A stretch of DNA of 64,000 nt from a virus. This document shows, piece by piece, positions 8,456-16,558 of this stretch. Numbering within the stretch: the stretch's first letter is position 1; each line of letters starts with the position of its first letter. A program made the translations under genes and the position numbers. The stretch covers positions 1-64,000 of the IMG/VR virus record IMGVR_UViG_3300032092_003271, one strand, 5' to 3'. The notes under the pieces were generated by a model. The model was given only the letters and a program-made list of their open reading frames with translations. It was not told where the DNA came from and ran no database searches.

Positions 8456-8859
8456 ATCGATTAATCTATATTAATGGTTTAGGTCCCAACTATAAAGGGG
8501 ATAATATTTATGAATTTATTTTTTCTGACACTTTAGAAGTATTTGGAGAAAATTGGGAATCTAAGCCGGCGAATGGATACCCTTCACCACCTGACTTAGA
8601 GTATATTAAAAAAGTTGGTACATTGAGTAATGAAGAGGTAACATTTGAATTGGCTCAAGATTCTGATGTATTTTCAGTTATTGATTCAATGGACGGAGTA
8701 ATCGCTTTAGGGTGGGAAAAAGAAACTGATAATGTTGATTTTTCTATTGTTAAAAGATTGGTTTTCCAATTTGGGGAAACCGAAGAATCTGTTAAAAACA
8801 AACTATATGAAAGAGATATAGTATTACAATTCGAAAAAGAAGTTGTATATGAAAACTAA
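8452..8859 (+). CDS. Hypothetical protein
   Basis: 135 aa, acidic, with no recognised motif. It starts in an ATGA overlap with the preceding stop codon and overlaps the next gene by 11 nt, so it is translated as part of the pre-terminase operon. The length and beta-rich look fit a small neck or head-completion protein, but that is only positional inference. Confidence 0.7.
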   Translation: MNRLIYINGLGPNYKGDNIYEFIFSDTLEVFGENWESKPANGYPSPPDLEYIKKVGTLSNEEVTFELAQDSDVFSVIDSMDGVIALGWEKETDNVDFSIVKRLVFQFGETEESVKNKLYERDIVLQFEKEVVYEN

Positions 8860-9706
8860 TAACAAAACAAAATTTTTAATAGAAAATGGTCTTTCATCAA
8901 AGACCGTATCAGTAATGACTGAATCTCAGATAAATCTTCTTTTTGAGAAATTTAAAAAAATGAAAAAAGAAGAAAATAAAGAGCAAGTACAACAAGTCCA
9001 AACAACTAAAACTATTGTTGGTCCTGAAGGTGGTAGTGTTGCTGTAAAACCTGGACAAACAAAAGTTAGTTTAAAACCAGTACCAAACCAACCAGGTACG
9101 GTTGAAGTTATTGAAAAAGAGTTGTCTGAAGATGAGACTGATGATGTTACTTCTTCTAACGCATTAGGTAAAGATGCTGAACAATCATATACAGGTCAAG
9201 AATCACCACATGACGCTAATGATATGGCTGATGATGGTATGGATGACGATTCTTCAGATGATAGATCTAATATGGGTATGGCAGAATCAAAATTAAATGA
9301 AAAATTCGAATCAAAAGCACAACAAGGTTTATTTTGGGCTCGTTGTAACAAATGTTCAGATAAGAAATGTAAATGGTGTAAAATGGCTAAAGAATTTTCT
9401 GACTCAACGTCAAAAAAACAATACAAAAATATGCCAGAAAAAAAACACCCTGAAAAAACTGTTAAAAACAAAAAGAAAGAAACAAAAGAACAGTTTGAAA
9501 AATTTTTGGAAAAAAAAATATTAGAAATGGTAGATAATAACATCACCCCAAAAATGACTAAGAAAGATATTATTGAGACGGTTAAAAAAAAATCCAAAAA
9601 AATGAAGTCTATGATAATTCGTAGACCAAAAAAAGTCACAATGTTTTCCGCTGAGGCACCAATGGAACTACCTATAGGTAAAATGTTTTCTATTGGTAAA
9701 AAATAG
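8849..9706 (+). CDS. Hypothetical protein with CxxC-x4-CxxC cluster upstream of terminase
   Basis: 285 aa from the ATG at 8849; a TTG 6 nt upstream is a less likely start. The N-terminus reads KTKFLIENGLSSK and the middle is acidic with a Met/Asp-rich stretch. Residues about 169-180 hold CNKCSDKKCKWC, a four-Cys cluster compatible with a zinc knuckle. The C-terminal 100 residues are strongly basic. The position directly before the large terminase is where T4 has the small terminase gp16, but I see no similarity to gp16. The Zn-like cluster and basic tail suggest nucleic-acid binding. Confidence 0.65.
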   Translation: MKTNNKTKFLIENGLSSKTVSVMTESQINLLFEKFKKMKKEENKEQVQQVQTTKTIVGPEGGSVAVKPGQTKVSLKPVPNQPGTVEVIEKELSEDETDDVTSSNALGKDAEQSYTGQESPHDANDMADDGMDDDSSDDRSNMGMAESKLNEKFESKAQQGLFWARCNKCSDKKCKWCKMAKEFSDSTSKKQYKNMPEKKHPEKTVKNKKKETKEQFEKFLEKKILEMVDNNITPKMTKKDIIETVKKKSKKMKSMIIRRPKKVTMFSAEAPMELPIGKMFSIGKK

Positions 9707-9732
9707 TCTTTACAACAAAATCCCTAAATTGA

Positions 9733-9739
9733 TATTTAT
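9733..9739 (+). promoter_or_regulatory. Late-type motif TATTTAT before terminase
   Basis: GATATTTATG ends 5 nt before the terminase ATG at 9745. The predicted transcript would be nearly leaderless. Confidence 0.55.
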
Positions 9740-9744
9740 GTAAT

Positions 9745-11523
9745 ATGGGATTAACTAAAGAACAAGTTTTAATTGAATATGCTAAGTGTATGAGTGATAC
9801 TCCATACGCTCTAAGAACATATTTACAAACCTACGATAATACTGTGTCAAAATATGTTCCTTTGGAACTATTTCCTGATCAAGTATCTTTGTTAGATGAC
9901 TACGAAAAATTTGAAGAAAACATTGCATTAAAGTATCGTCAAGCGGGAGTTTCAACTGTAACCGCGGCTTGGATATCAAAACGACTGGTATTTGCTAAAA
10001 AAACTCAACCTGAAAAAATTCTAATAATTGCCAACAAACTTGACACATCGATGGAGATGGCAAATAAGATTAGAGCTTTTGTTGATCAATGGCCTAATTG
10101 GGTGGGTGCCGGATTCTCAAACGATAAAAATTCACAAAGACATTATAAATTAAATAATGGATCTGAGGTTAAGGCGGTGGCAACATCAAAAGATGCACTT
10201 CGTGGATTTACACCTACCATCCTTGTATTTGATGAGGCCGCGTTTATCGAAGCTGATAGTGATTTTTGGGCTGCTTGTATGGCATCCTTATCCACAGGGG
10301 GTAAGGTAATTGTGGTTTCCACACCTAACGGATATGACCCAATTTATTATGAAATATATGACCAATCATTGAAAGGGATGAATAATTTCAAGATCTCTGA
10401 AATGTATTGGTATCGAGATCCAAGATATGCTAAGGACCTTTATTTGGTACCAACCGATGATATTGTTCATTATCTTTTAAATCGTGAAGAATTTGACGAC
10501 TCAAAAAATATTTCTTGGGCACATACCGATCCGTTTAATAGGGATTATGATGAAATGAAATATTTTTTTAATCAAGGGTACAAACCATGTTCTACTTGGT
10601 ATGAGAAAATGGTTAAAAAACTTAAATACGATAAACGTAAGATTAATCAAGAGTTAAATTGTGAGTTCTTAGGTTCGGGGGATAACGTATTTGATAATAA
10701 ACAACTTGAGGATATAAAAAATAATTCTTTATTAGATGCCCCATCAAAACTTATGGGTAATTCCCTTTGGATGTGGAAAGAACCAATTGAAGGTCACAAG
10801 TACATTATGGGTGTCGATGTTTCTCGAGGTGATAGTGAAGACTTCTCGTCAATTCAAATTATTGATTTTGATGAAAGAGAACAAGTATTAGAATATGTTG
10901 GAAAAATTCCACCTGACACATTAGCAGAAGTTGCGTATAAGTGGGGTATGATGTATAATGCGTTTGTTGTTGTCGATATCACTGGTGGTATGGGTATAAC
11001 AACAGTTAGAAAAATGCAAGAGTTGGGTTATAAAAGTTTATATATTGATGGGGTTGATTCTATGAATATATGGGCAGTAAATAAAAGTTCGGTAGATAAA
11101 ATACCAGGTATTAACTTCAATAATAAAAGAGTACAGATCATAGCCGCTTTTGAGGAATCAGTTAGACACAAGTTTAAAATTAGAAGTGTTCGTTTGTACA
11201 ATGAAATGAACACGTTTGTATACATAAACGGTAGACCTGATCACCAAAAAGGACAACACGATGACCTTATTATGGGTATATCAATGGCTTTATATGTTGG
11301 AGAGTCATCATTTTCAAAATTAGAGAGAGCAACTGAACACACAAAAAATATGATTGAGTCTTGGGCCGTCGTAAATAATGATGCGGTTGCCAAAGAGGCA
11401 CATTTTGATCCCGTAATACCCAATCAGAATGTACTTAGAGATAGAGCGGGATTACATAATAATGGTCCATCAAGAGACGACTATCAAACATATGGTTGGT
11501 TATTTGGTGGTTTAATGAAATAA
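9745..11523 (+). CDS. 17: Terminase large subunit (T4 gp17-like)
   Basis: 592 aa. ATPase half: deviant Walker A KYRQAGVST (63-71), Walker B ILVFDE (159-164) and coupling motif VSTPNG (191-196). Nuclease half (RNase H fold): D358 in MGVDVSRGD, D411 in VVVDITGG and D506/D507 in QHDDLIMG, corresponding to the three metal-binding acids of T4 gp17. This is the motor that packages concatemeric DNA into proheads and cuts it. The usual P-loop Lys before Ser/Thr is Val69; a basic residue at the start of the loop (K63 or R65) probably serves instead, as in several other terminases. The gene is followed by a 60-aa ORF and the portal. The tail sheath and tube genes that separate 17 from 20 in T4 are absent here. 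Confidence 0.95.
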   Translation: MGLTKEQVLIEYAKCMSDTPYALRTYLQTYDNTVSKYVPLELFPDQVSLLDDYEKFEENIALKYRQAGVSTVTAAWISKRLVFAKKTQPEKILIIANKLDTSMEMANKIRAFVDQWPNWVGAGFSNDKNSQRHYKLNNGSEVKAVATSKDALRGFTPTILVFDEAAFIEADSDFWAACMASLSTGGKVIVVSTPNGYDPIYYEIYDQSLKGMNNFKISEMYWYRDPRYAKDLYLVPTDDIVHYLLNREEFDDSKNISWAHTDPFNRDYDEMKYFFNQGYKPCSTWYEKMVKKLKYDKRKINQELNCEFLGSGDNVFDNKQLEDIKNNSLLDAPSKLMGNSLWMWKEPIEGHKYIMGVDVSRGDSEDFSSIQIIDFDEREQVLEYVGKIPPDTLAEVAYKWGMMYNAFVVVDITGGMGITTVRKMQELGYKSLYIDGVDSMNIWAVNKSSVDKIPGINFNNKRVQIIAAFEESVRHKFKIRSVRLYNEMNTFVYINGRPDHQKGQHDDLIMGISMALYVGESSFSKLERATEHTKNMIESWAVVNNDAVAKEAHFDPVIPNQNVLRDRAGLHNNGPSRDDYQTYGWLFGGLMK

Positions 11524-11527
11524 AATT

Positions 11528-11710
11528 ATGGGATTAGATTTTAGAGCAAGAACAGGTAGAATAGCAAATGGATCAAGATTGGTTGTTTCAGGTGAAGTGA
11601 CAACAGGACAAAAAGTATTTCCTGTAACTTTTAAAAAAACAAACCCTTATGATCTAACGCCCACACAAAAAGAAGCGTTACAATCTTTGAGCGGATCGAC
11701 GACTAACTAA
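11528..11710 (+). CDS. Small hypothetical protein between terminase and portal
   Basis: 60 aa, basic N-terminal half, no Cys, probably beta-stranded. It starts 4 nt after the terminase stop codon and so belongs to the same transcript. No family recognised. Conservation of position between the packaging motor and portal would be the best argument that it is real. Confidence 0.6.
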   Translation: MGLDFRARTGRIANGSRLVVSGEVTTGQKVFPVTFKKTNPYDLTPTQKEALQSLSGSTTN

Positions 11711-11719
11711 CTATTGAAA

Positions 11720-11726
11720 TATTTAT
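11720..11726 (+). promoter_or_regulatory. Late-type motif TATTTAT before portal
   Basis: AATATTTATA located 21 nt before the portal ATG at 11748. Confidence 0.55.
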
Positions 11727-11747
11727 ATCTATAGTTAAACTTTTAAT

Positions 11748-13553
11748 ATGGAAAATAACAATAAAAATCTAACGGTTTGGCAAAGGTTAGCAACGACTTT
11801 TGGTCCTGATTCTACATTAGGTCAAGGTCAACCTGATTACAAGTTAGATAAAAAAGAAATTTTAAAAACTCAAGATAAAGCTGAATATGAAAAAGCAAAA
11901 CTTCAAAATCAGCAATCTCTTTATTTAAGTGGTAATTGGGCTAAAGTAGAAAATAATTTATATACCCAAGCCGTATATTACGAACCAACAAGATTAGCCG
12001 CATTCTATGACTATGAATCGATGGAATATACTCCTGAGATATCAACAGCTTTAGATATTTATGCTGAGGAATCAACAACACCCGATCAAAACGGTTATGT
12101 TTTACAAGTTTATTCAGAATCTAAAAGAATAAAAAGTATATTGGTTGATTTATTCGTCAATACTTTAGATATAAACACTAACTTACCTATGTGGATTAGA
12201 AACATGTGTAAGTATGGTGATAATTTTGTTTATTTAAAATTGGACCCTGAAAAAGGAGTTACAGGATGTTTACAACTACCTAATATTGAAATTGAAAGAT
12301 TAGAAAGAGGTGTTGACTCAAGAACATACCAAGCAACAATGAATTTAAACAGAAAGGCTTTAAAGTTCGCATGGAAATCAAGAGACACAGAATTTAATAC
12401 TTGGGAGGTCGCTCACTTTAGATTATTGGGTGACGATAGAAAACTTCCTTATGGTACATCGATGTTAGAAAAAGCTCGTCGTATTTGGAAACAATTAGTA
12501 TTGTCAGAAGATGCGATGTTAATCTATAGGACATCAAGAGCACCTGAAAGAAGAGTATTTAAAGTTTACGTTGGTAACATGGATGACAAAGATGTGGAAC
12601 CATACGTACAAAGAGTTGCAAACAAATTTAAAAGGGATCAAGTTGTTGATAGAAAAACAGGAAATGTGGATTTACGATTTAACCAAATGGCGGTAGATCA
12701 AGATTACTTTATTCCTGTACGTGATCCGGCACAAGCGAGTCCGATTGAGACTTTGCCGGGAGCACAAAACTTATCTGAAATTGCTGACATCGAGTACATC
12801 CAAAAGAAATTAGTTACAGCGCTTCGTATTCCTAAGGCTTATTTAGGATTTGAGGAACCTGTAGGTGATGGTAAAAACTTATCATTATTAGATATTCGTT
12901 TTGCAAGAACAATCAATAGAATTCAAAAATCTGCAATTGCAGAAATGAACAAAATTGCAATCATCCACTTATTCCTTATGGGATTTGAGGATGAGTTGTC
13001 AAATTTTACTTTACAACTTACAAACCCATCAAAACAAGCTGACTTGTTAATGATTGATGTGTGGAAAGAAAAGGTAACACTATACAAAGATATGGTTACT
13101 GAAGTCCCAAAATCAATCCAAGCTGTTTCGGCTACTTGGGCGAAAAAACACATTTTTGGTTTCTCAGACGAAGAAATTAAACTTGAGTTACAACAAATTA
13201 GAATGGAAAGAGCAGTTTCTACTGAACTTGATAATACCGCAACAATCATCACAAAAACAGGTATTTTTGATACTGTAGATAGACTTTATAAACCTGTAAC
13301 AGGTGGAACAATGACACCTACAGCACCTGCAGCACCAGGGGCTGAGGCGGCACCAGGGGCAGAAGCACCTGCAGAAGCGGCACCTGCAGAGGCAGCACCA
13401 ACAGTTCCTGAAAGTATTAGAAAAGAAAAAAATAAACTAATATTAGAATCTAAAGATGATGATTTCGATGAAGATGAGTTTTTAGATTTTAAAAAAATGA
13501 ACGGATCTTTAAATCTTATTGAAGATGAATTAAATAAACTTCTTGGTGACTAA
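11748..13553 (+). CDS. 20: Portal vertex protein (T4 gp20-like)
   Basis: 601 aa. Clear T4 portal signatures include LPNIEIERLERGVDSRTY, a RAPERRVFKVYVGN segment with the following VANKFKRDQVVDRKTGN, and the SEIADIEYIQKKL to PKAYLGFEEP region. It forms the dodecameric ring at the unique capsid vertex through which DNA enters and leaves, and binds terminase. An Ala/Pro-rich linker (about 522-553, APGAEAAPGAEAPAEAAP) precedes an acidic C-terminal tail; such a low-complexity insert is not a T4 feature. Its own late-type motif precedes it. Confidence 0.95.
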   Translation: MENNNKNLTVWQRLATTFGPDSTLGQGQPDYKLDKKEILKTQDKAEYEKAKLQNQQSLYLSGNWAKVENNLYTQAVYYEPTRLAAFYDYESMEYTPEISTALDIYAEESTTPDQNGYVLQVYSESKRIKSILVDLFVNTLDINTNLPMWIRNMCKYGDNFVYLKLDPEKGVTGCLQLPNIEIERLERGVDSRTYQATMNLNRKALKFAWKSRDTEFNTWEVAHFRLLGDDRKLPYGTSMLEKARRIWKQLVLSEDAMLIYRTSRAPERRVFKVYVGNMDDKDVEPYVQRVANKFKRDQVVDRKTGNVDLRFNQMAVDQDYFIPVRDPAQASPIETLPGAQNLSEIADIEYIQKKLVTALRIPKAYLGFEEPVGDGKNLSLLDIRFARTINRIQKSAIAEMNKIAIIHLFLMGFEDELSNFTLQLTNPSKQADLLMIDVWKEKVTLYKDMVTEVPKSIQAVSATWAKKHIFGFSDEEIKLELQQIRMERAVSTELDNTATIITKTGIFDTVDRLYKPVTGGTMTPTAPAAPGAEAAPGAEAPAEAAPAEAAPTVPESIRKEKNKLILESKDDDFDEDEFLDFKKMNGSLNLIEDELNKLLGD

Positions 13554-13560
13554 TATTTAT
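13554..13560 (+). promoter_or_regulatory. Late-type motif TATTTAT
   Basis: AATATTTATT overlaps the portal stop region and ends 4 nt before the ATG at 13565. Confidence 0.5.
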
Positions 13561-13564
13561 TAAC

Positions 13565-14023
13565 ATGAGTAAATTTAAAAATCTTACTGAAAAAAATATG
13601 AGGTTTCTTCTTAAAAGGATGCGTGAAGATATCTATAACTTTGGTTCAACAAGAGATTTAATTTCAGGGTCTAATCAAAAAATACTTAAAGACATTTTAG
13701 ATGACATTGGGATGATACCTAATAATGAAGACTTATCATTTATTTTCGCATTATATAGAATAAACCCAAACAGTGATACTGAACCAATAAAAATTCCAAA
13801 ATTACACACTTACGAAATTTACACGAAAAGATATGCTTCTATTAGTGTAAGAGAATTATGGAAAAATACTGTTGAAAGTTATTTTGAAGACGAAGACGAC
13901 GTTCAAGATTTTGATAGTTGGTTTGGTGGTGCCGATTGGTGGGAAGGTGAGATGGTTGACCGAGATGAATATGATGAAGAAACAACAGAAACTGAATATG
14001 ACGAAATAAACAAATTAAGTTGA
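13565..14023 (+). CDS. Hypothetical head-module protein with acidic tail
   Basis: 152 aa. The N-terminus is basic (KNLTEKNMRFLLKRMRED) and the last 50 residues are highly acidic, with a Trp-rich patch (WFGGADWWEGE). It lies where T4 has the small acidic prohead core gene 67, between portal and protease, but I see no sequence match. A NLTE|K sequence near the N-terminus could be a protease site. Probable prohead core component, by position only. Confidence 0.65.
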   Translation: MSKFKNLTEKNMRFLLKRMREDIYNFGSTRDLISGSNQKILKDILDDIGMIPNNEDLSFIFALYRINPNSDTEPIKIPKLHTYEIYTKRYASISVRELWKNTVESYFEDEDDVQDFDSWFGGADWWEGEMVDRDEYDEETTETEYDEINKLS

Positions 14024-14030
14024 TATTTAT
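14024..14030 (+). promoter_or_regulatory. Late-type motif TATTTAT
   Basis: GATATTTATT located 14 nt before the ATG at 14045. Confidence 0.55.
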
Positions 14031-14044
14031 TAGAAAAAACAAAA

Positions 14045-14755
14045 ATGTTCGGAGAATTAAAATCAAAAATAGAAACGCATTTAACTGAATCCTATAAAAA
14101 AGGTACTCTAAAGGATAACTTATTCGTATTTGAAGAGTTAGTTTTAAAAAACAAAAATATATCAAAGATATTTTTCTTGTACGACGAATTATCAAGTAAT
14201 AAAGGTCTTCAGGAAAGTATTGCAAATGAATTCATAAATGAATCAATAACTGCATACGAAAACTTATTTAATAAAGTTTCTCCTTTCAGTGTAAAAGAAC
14301 TTAAAATGTGGGTTGGTCATGTTCAGTGTGAAAATACATACAAAGAAATTGACAATTTATTCTCAACAAATGTTTTAACTTTAGAAAACAAAATTAAAAG
14401 TAAAAAAGTTATTTTAGAAAATTTAAAAACTAAAGAACAAGAAAAGAAAGAGATAATTAATGTACCTTTAAAATCTATGGTGAATGTTGCAAACAAAACT
14501 GTTGAGAAATACATTCAGTCACTTTCTGAATCTGAAAGAAAAGAATTAAAAAAATTGTTATCTACCCCAAAAGAAACTTTGATTGAAAATTATAATAAAT
14601 TAAAGTCAGATGTTTTTGAAAAATTAAACTCGCAAAAAGATAATTCAGACGAAGAAACGTCAAAGACTATAGATCAAGTTTTAAACAAATTGCAAAACGA
14701 ATCGTTTAACGAATTGAATTACTATAAGTTAGGAAAACTAAACGAGGGACTTTAA
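14045..14755 (+). CDS. Putative prohead core protein with cleavable leader
   Basis: 236 aa, almost entirely helical and Lys/Glu-rich, with coiled-coil stretches around 95-200. The N-terminus MFGELKSKIETHLTES is a short amphipathic helix ending in L-T-E before Ser15, which fits the T4 gp21 cleavage rule [LI]xE and the form of T4 capsid-targeting leaders. It sits in the T4 gene 67/68 position. I infer a scaffold or internal head protein that is processed during maturation. No enzyme motif. Confidence 0.6.
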   Translation: MFGELKSKIETHLTESYKKGTLKDNLFVFEELVLKNKNISKIFFLYDELSSNKGLQESIANEFINESITAYENLFNKVSPFSVKELKMWVGHVQCENTYKEIDNLFSTNVLTLENKIKSKKVILENLKTKEQEKKEIINVPLKSMVNVANKTVEKYIQSLSESERKELKKLLSTPKETLIENYNKLKSDVFEKLNSQKDNSDEETSKTIDQVLNKLQNESFNELNYYKLGKLNEGL

Positions 14756-14923
14756 TTTTTGAATATAGGAAGCCTTAATGATTTGGGCTCTTTTCTTAAC
14801 TGAAGGTTTTACAAACTCTTTCCTCTCAAACAAAGCTGAGTTTTGTTTGGTTCTAATAACTTTTCCTTTAAGGTCTTTTAGGGCCTTCTCAATGTTTCCT
14901 TTTTTTACTTCTACTAATAACAT
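14738..14923 (-). CDS. rpsU: Ribosomal protein bS21
   Basis: 61 aa on the minus strand inside the head module, overlapping the end of the preceding plus-strand gene by 18 nt. The sequence fits bS21: MLLVEVKKGNIEKALK at the N-terminus, a basic middle, then KPSVKKRAQIIKASYIQKL, the family's most conserved C-terminal block (39-58). It would join the 30S subunit near the 16S rRNA 3' end. In flavobacterial ribosomes bS21 helps occlude the anti-Shine-Dalgarno, and a conserved Tyr near position 54 is involved; here Y53 is the probable equivalent. Two overlapping late-type motifs lie upstream. No Shine-Dalgarno is seen before its ATG. Confidence 0.85.
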   Translation of the reverse strand: MLLVEVKKGNIEKALKDLKGKVIRTKQNSALFERKEFVKPSVKKRAQIIKASYIQKLKSLV

Positions 14924-14942
14924 AAAATTTTTGATTGTTGAT

Positions 14943-14955
14943 ATAAATATAAATA
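14943..14955 (-). promoter_or_regulatory. Tandem late-type motifs before rpsU
   Basis: On the minus strand GAATATTTATATTTATA contains two overlapping TATTTAT copies, ending 19 and 25 nt before the rpsU ATG. Their orientation fits the minus-strand gene. Confidence 0.5.
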
Positions 14956-15003
14956 TTCGTTAGATTTAATCAAAAATAAACATTGAGAACATGAAAAAAT
15001 TCT

Positions 15004-15471
15004 ATGAAAAAAGGAAAAACCACAAAATTAAGTGGATATCGAACATTCAAAGCCCAATATGGGACTATTGATTCACAAAACTTAAAATCAATTTACATCA
15101 ACATCCAAACATGGGTAGAACCTAAAGAAGAAGTGGAAAACTGGAACAGAGTCGTTCTAAATATGACAAGATCAGTTAAACACTGTGTGTTAGAAAATAT
15201 AAACAAAGATACATTTGACACAAAATTTATTGTAGATTTAGACCTCAGAACAAGCGGACTACAATTAAAAAAGAAATCCTTTATGAATTTAGAAATAAAT
15301 TTATTTTTATTAGAACAAATGGATTTCAAATCACCAAAATTAAAAAAATCAGTTAAAAATTTAATCAAAGAAGTTTACAGTGATGTTTTTAGTAAAAACA
15401 GATACTTCAAATGTTTTCTTACAAAAAACGGAAATCAAAAACTTGTTAAGAAAGAAACTGAAACTGTTTAG
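15004..15471 (+). CDS. Hypothetical protein in head module
   Basis: 155 aa, basic, alternating strands and helices, no recognised motif. The start at 15004 is chosen because a nearby ATG at 14991 is in another, soon-closed frame. It lies just before the prohead protease and after the antisense rpsU. Probably a late protein linked to head assembly, by position only. Confidence 0.65.
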   Translation: MKKGKTTKLSGYRTFKAQYGTIDSQNLKSIYINIQTWVEPKEEVENWNRVVLNMTRSVKHCVLENINKDTFDTKFIVDLDLRTSGLQLKKKSFMNLEINLFLLEQMDFKSPKLKKSVKNLIKEVYSDVFSKNRYFKCFLTKNGNQKLVKKETETV

Positions 15472-15478
15472 TATTTAT
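15472..15478 (+). promoter_or_regulatory. Late-type motif before prohead protease
   Basis: GTATTTATAAATA, 14 nt before the protease ATG at 15493. This site reads as TATTTATA and also contains TATAAATA in the T4 orientation, so it is ambiguous by itself. Confidence 0.55.
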
Positions 15479-15492
15479 AAATAAAATATTAA

Positions 15493-16221
15493 ATGAGCGA
15501 TTTAAAAATATTAGGACCAAGAGATTCAGGAAAAGGGATTCTTGTTGAGTATGACGCAGGATATATAGACCCAAATGAAAGAAGAAACTTATCTATGATT
15601 AGAGAGAACAGAGATATGTTAGACCATTCAAAACCATTTGAGTTTTATGCTGTATTACAAAAATACAATACCCCAAATAGAAACGGGAGAGTTTACCCTG
15701 AAAAGATTCTCAAAAGAGAGGCTGACAATTATAAAAAGATGATTCAAAAAGGAACCGCCCTTTCTGAGTTAAATCACCCTGAATCATCTCTAATAGATTT
15801 AGATCGAGTATCCCACGCCATTACCGATATATGGTGGGAAGGTCCTGTGTTATTAGGTAAATTGAAATTACTTACAAGTCCAGGTTTTCACGAAAGAGGT
15901 ATTGTATCAACAAAAGGGGATTTAGCCGCTAACTATCTTCGTCAAGGTGTAACATTAGGTATATCTTCTCGTGGTGTTGGGTCTCTTAAAAAAGTTGGTG
16001 AACAAAACGAAGTACAGGATGATTTTGAATTAATTTGTTTTGACTTAGTATCATCTCCATCCACGCCAGGAGCATATCTTTTCAGAGATAAAGACGAAAG
16101 AATGAATTACGAAGAGAATTTAGATGAGGAGAAAAAAATGCAAGCCGAAAGACATATTGGTGAAACAGGATCAAAATCACTTGACTTAATGAATAGATTG
16201 TCCGATTATTTGAATAAATAA
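15493..16221 (+). CDS. 21: Prohead core protease (T4 gp21-like, peptidase family S77)
   Basis: 242 aa. The family signature is visible: H95 in SELNHPESS, the Ser motif GISSRGVGS (157-164, nucleophile S158 or S159) and the FDLVSSPSTPGA block (183-194). The enzyme cleaves scaffold, core proteins and capsid protein after [LI]xE during T4 head maturation. Candidate substrates here are the capsid protein (LINE|A) and several small proteins with leaders ending in LTE, IRE, LKE or ILE. It is followed at 6 nt by a DUF4494-like gene and then by the scaffold and capsid genes, the standard T4 order. Confidence 0.92.
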   Translation: MSDLKILGPRDSGKGILVEYDAGYIDPNERRNLSMIRENRDMLDHSKPFEFYAVLQKYNTPNRNGRVYPEKILKREADNYKKMIQKGTALSELNHPESSLIDLDRVSHAITDIWWEGPVLLGKLKLLTSPGFHERGIVSTKGDLAANYLRQGVTLGISSRGVGSLKKVGEQNEVQDDFELICFDLVSSPSTPGAYLFRDKDERMNYEENLDEEKKMQAERHIGETGSKSLDLMNRLSDYLNK

Positions 16222-16227
16222 TTAATT

Positions 16228-16440
16228 ATGGACGAAAAATATTTTGTAGCAAAAATCACCACTGATATGGTTGATGAGAACACAGGTAAGATTAAAAAGC
16301 TGAGAGAAGAAAAATTGGTTCGTGGGTACTCACCTACCGATGTTGAGGCTAAAGTTACCAAGGTTTACGAAAATTATTCTATGGATTGGAGAATCACCGC
16401 AATCGTTGAATCAAAAATTGATGAGGTTATAGAAGGTTAA
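16228..16440 (+). CDS. DUF4494-like small protein
   Basis: 70 aa. The pattern YFVAKITTDMVDEN, KKLREEKLVRGYS, then a DVEAKVTKVYE helix and a final beta strand resembles DUF4494, a small domain known mainly from Bacteroidota and their phages. Function unknown. It lies between the protease and scaffold genes and ends just before a terminator, so it closes the protease transcript. Confidence 0.6.
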   Translation: MDEKYFVAKITTDMVDENTGKIKKLREEKLVRGYSPTDVEAKVTKVYENYSMDWRITAIVESKIDEVIEG

Positions 16441-16460
16441 TAGTAACAAGAATTTAAAGG

Positions 16461-16499
16461 AATGGGAGTTGACAAAAAAGTCTTCTCCCATTTTTTTTT
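16461..16499 (+). terminator. Rho-independent terminator after the protease unit
   Basis: Stem AATGGGAG (16461-16468) pairs with CTCCCATT (16485-16492). An inner GAC/GTC pair closes an A6 loop, and a T run follows to 16499. The scaffold gene then starts from its own motif. Confidence 0.85.
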
Positions 16500-16541
16500 G
16501 TCTGAAATACTCAAGAAATAAATTTTTTTTAAAATTCATGA

Positions 16542-16548
16542 TATTTAT
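16542..16548 (+). promoter_or_regulatory. Late-type motif before scaffold gene
   Basis: GATATTTATT, 10 nt before the ATG at 16559. It follows directly after a terminator and is the only candidate promoter before the major capsid gene. Confidence 0.6.
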
Positions 16549-16558
16549 TTGATAATAA

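Noticed and set aside
14778-14963. Plus-strand 61-aa ORF opposite rpsU
   Set aside because: The minus-strand frame encodes a recognisable bS21 and has oriented motifs upstream; the plus-strand frame has no family resemblance.
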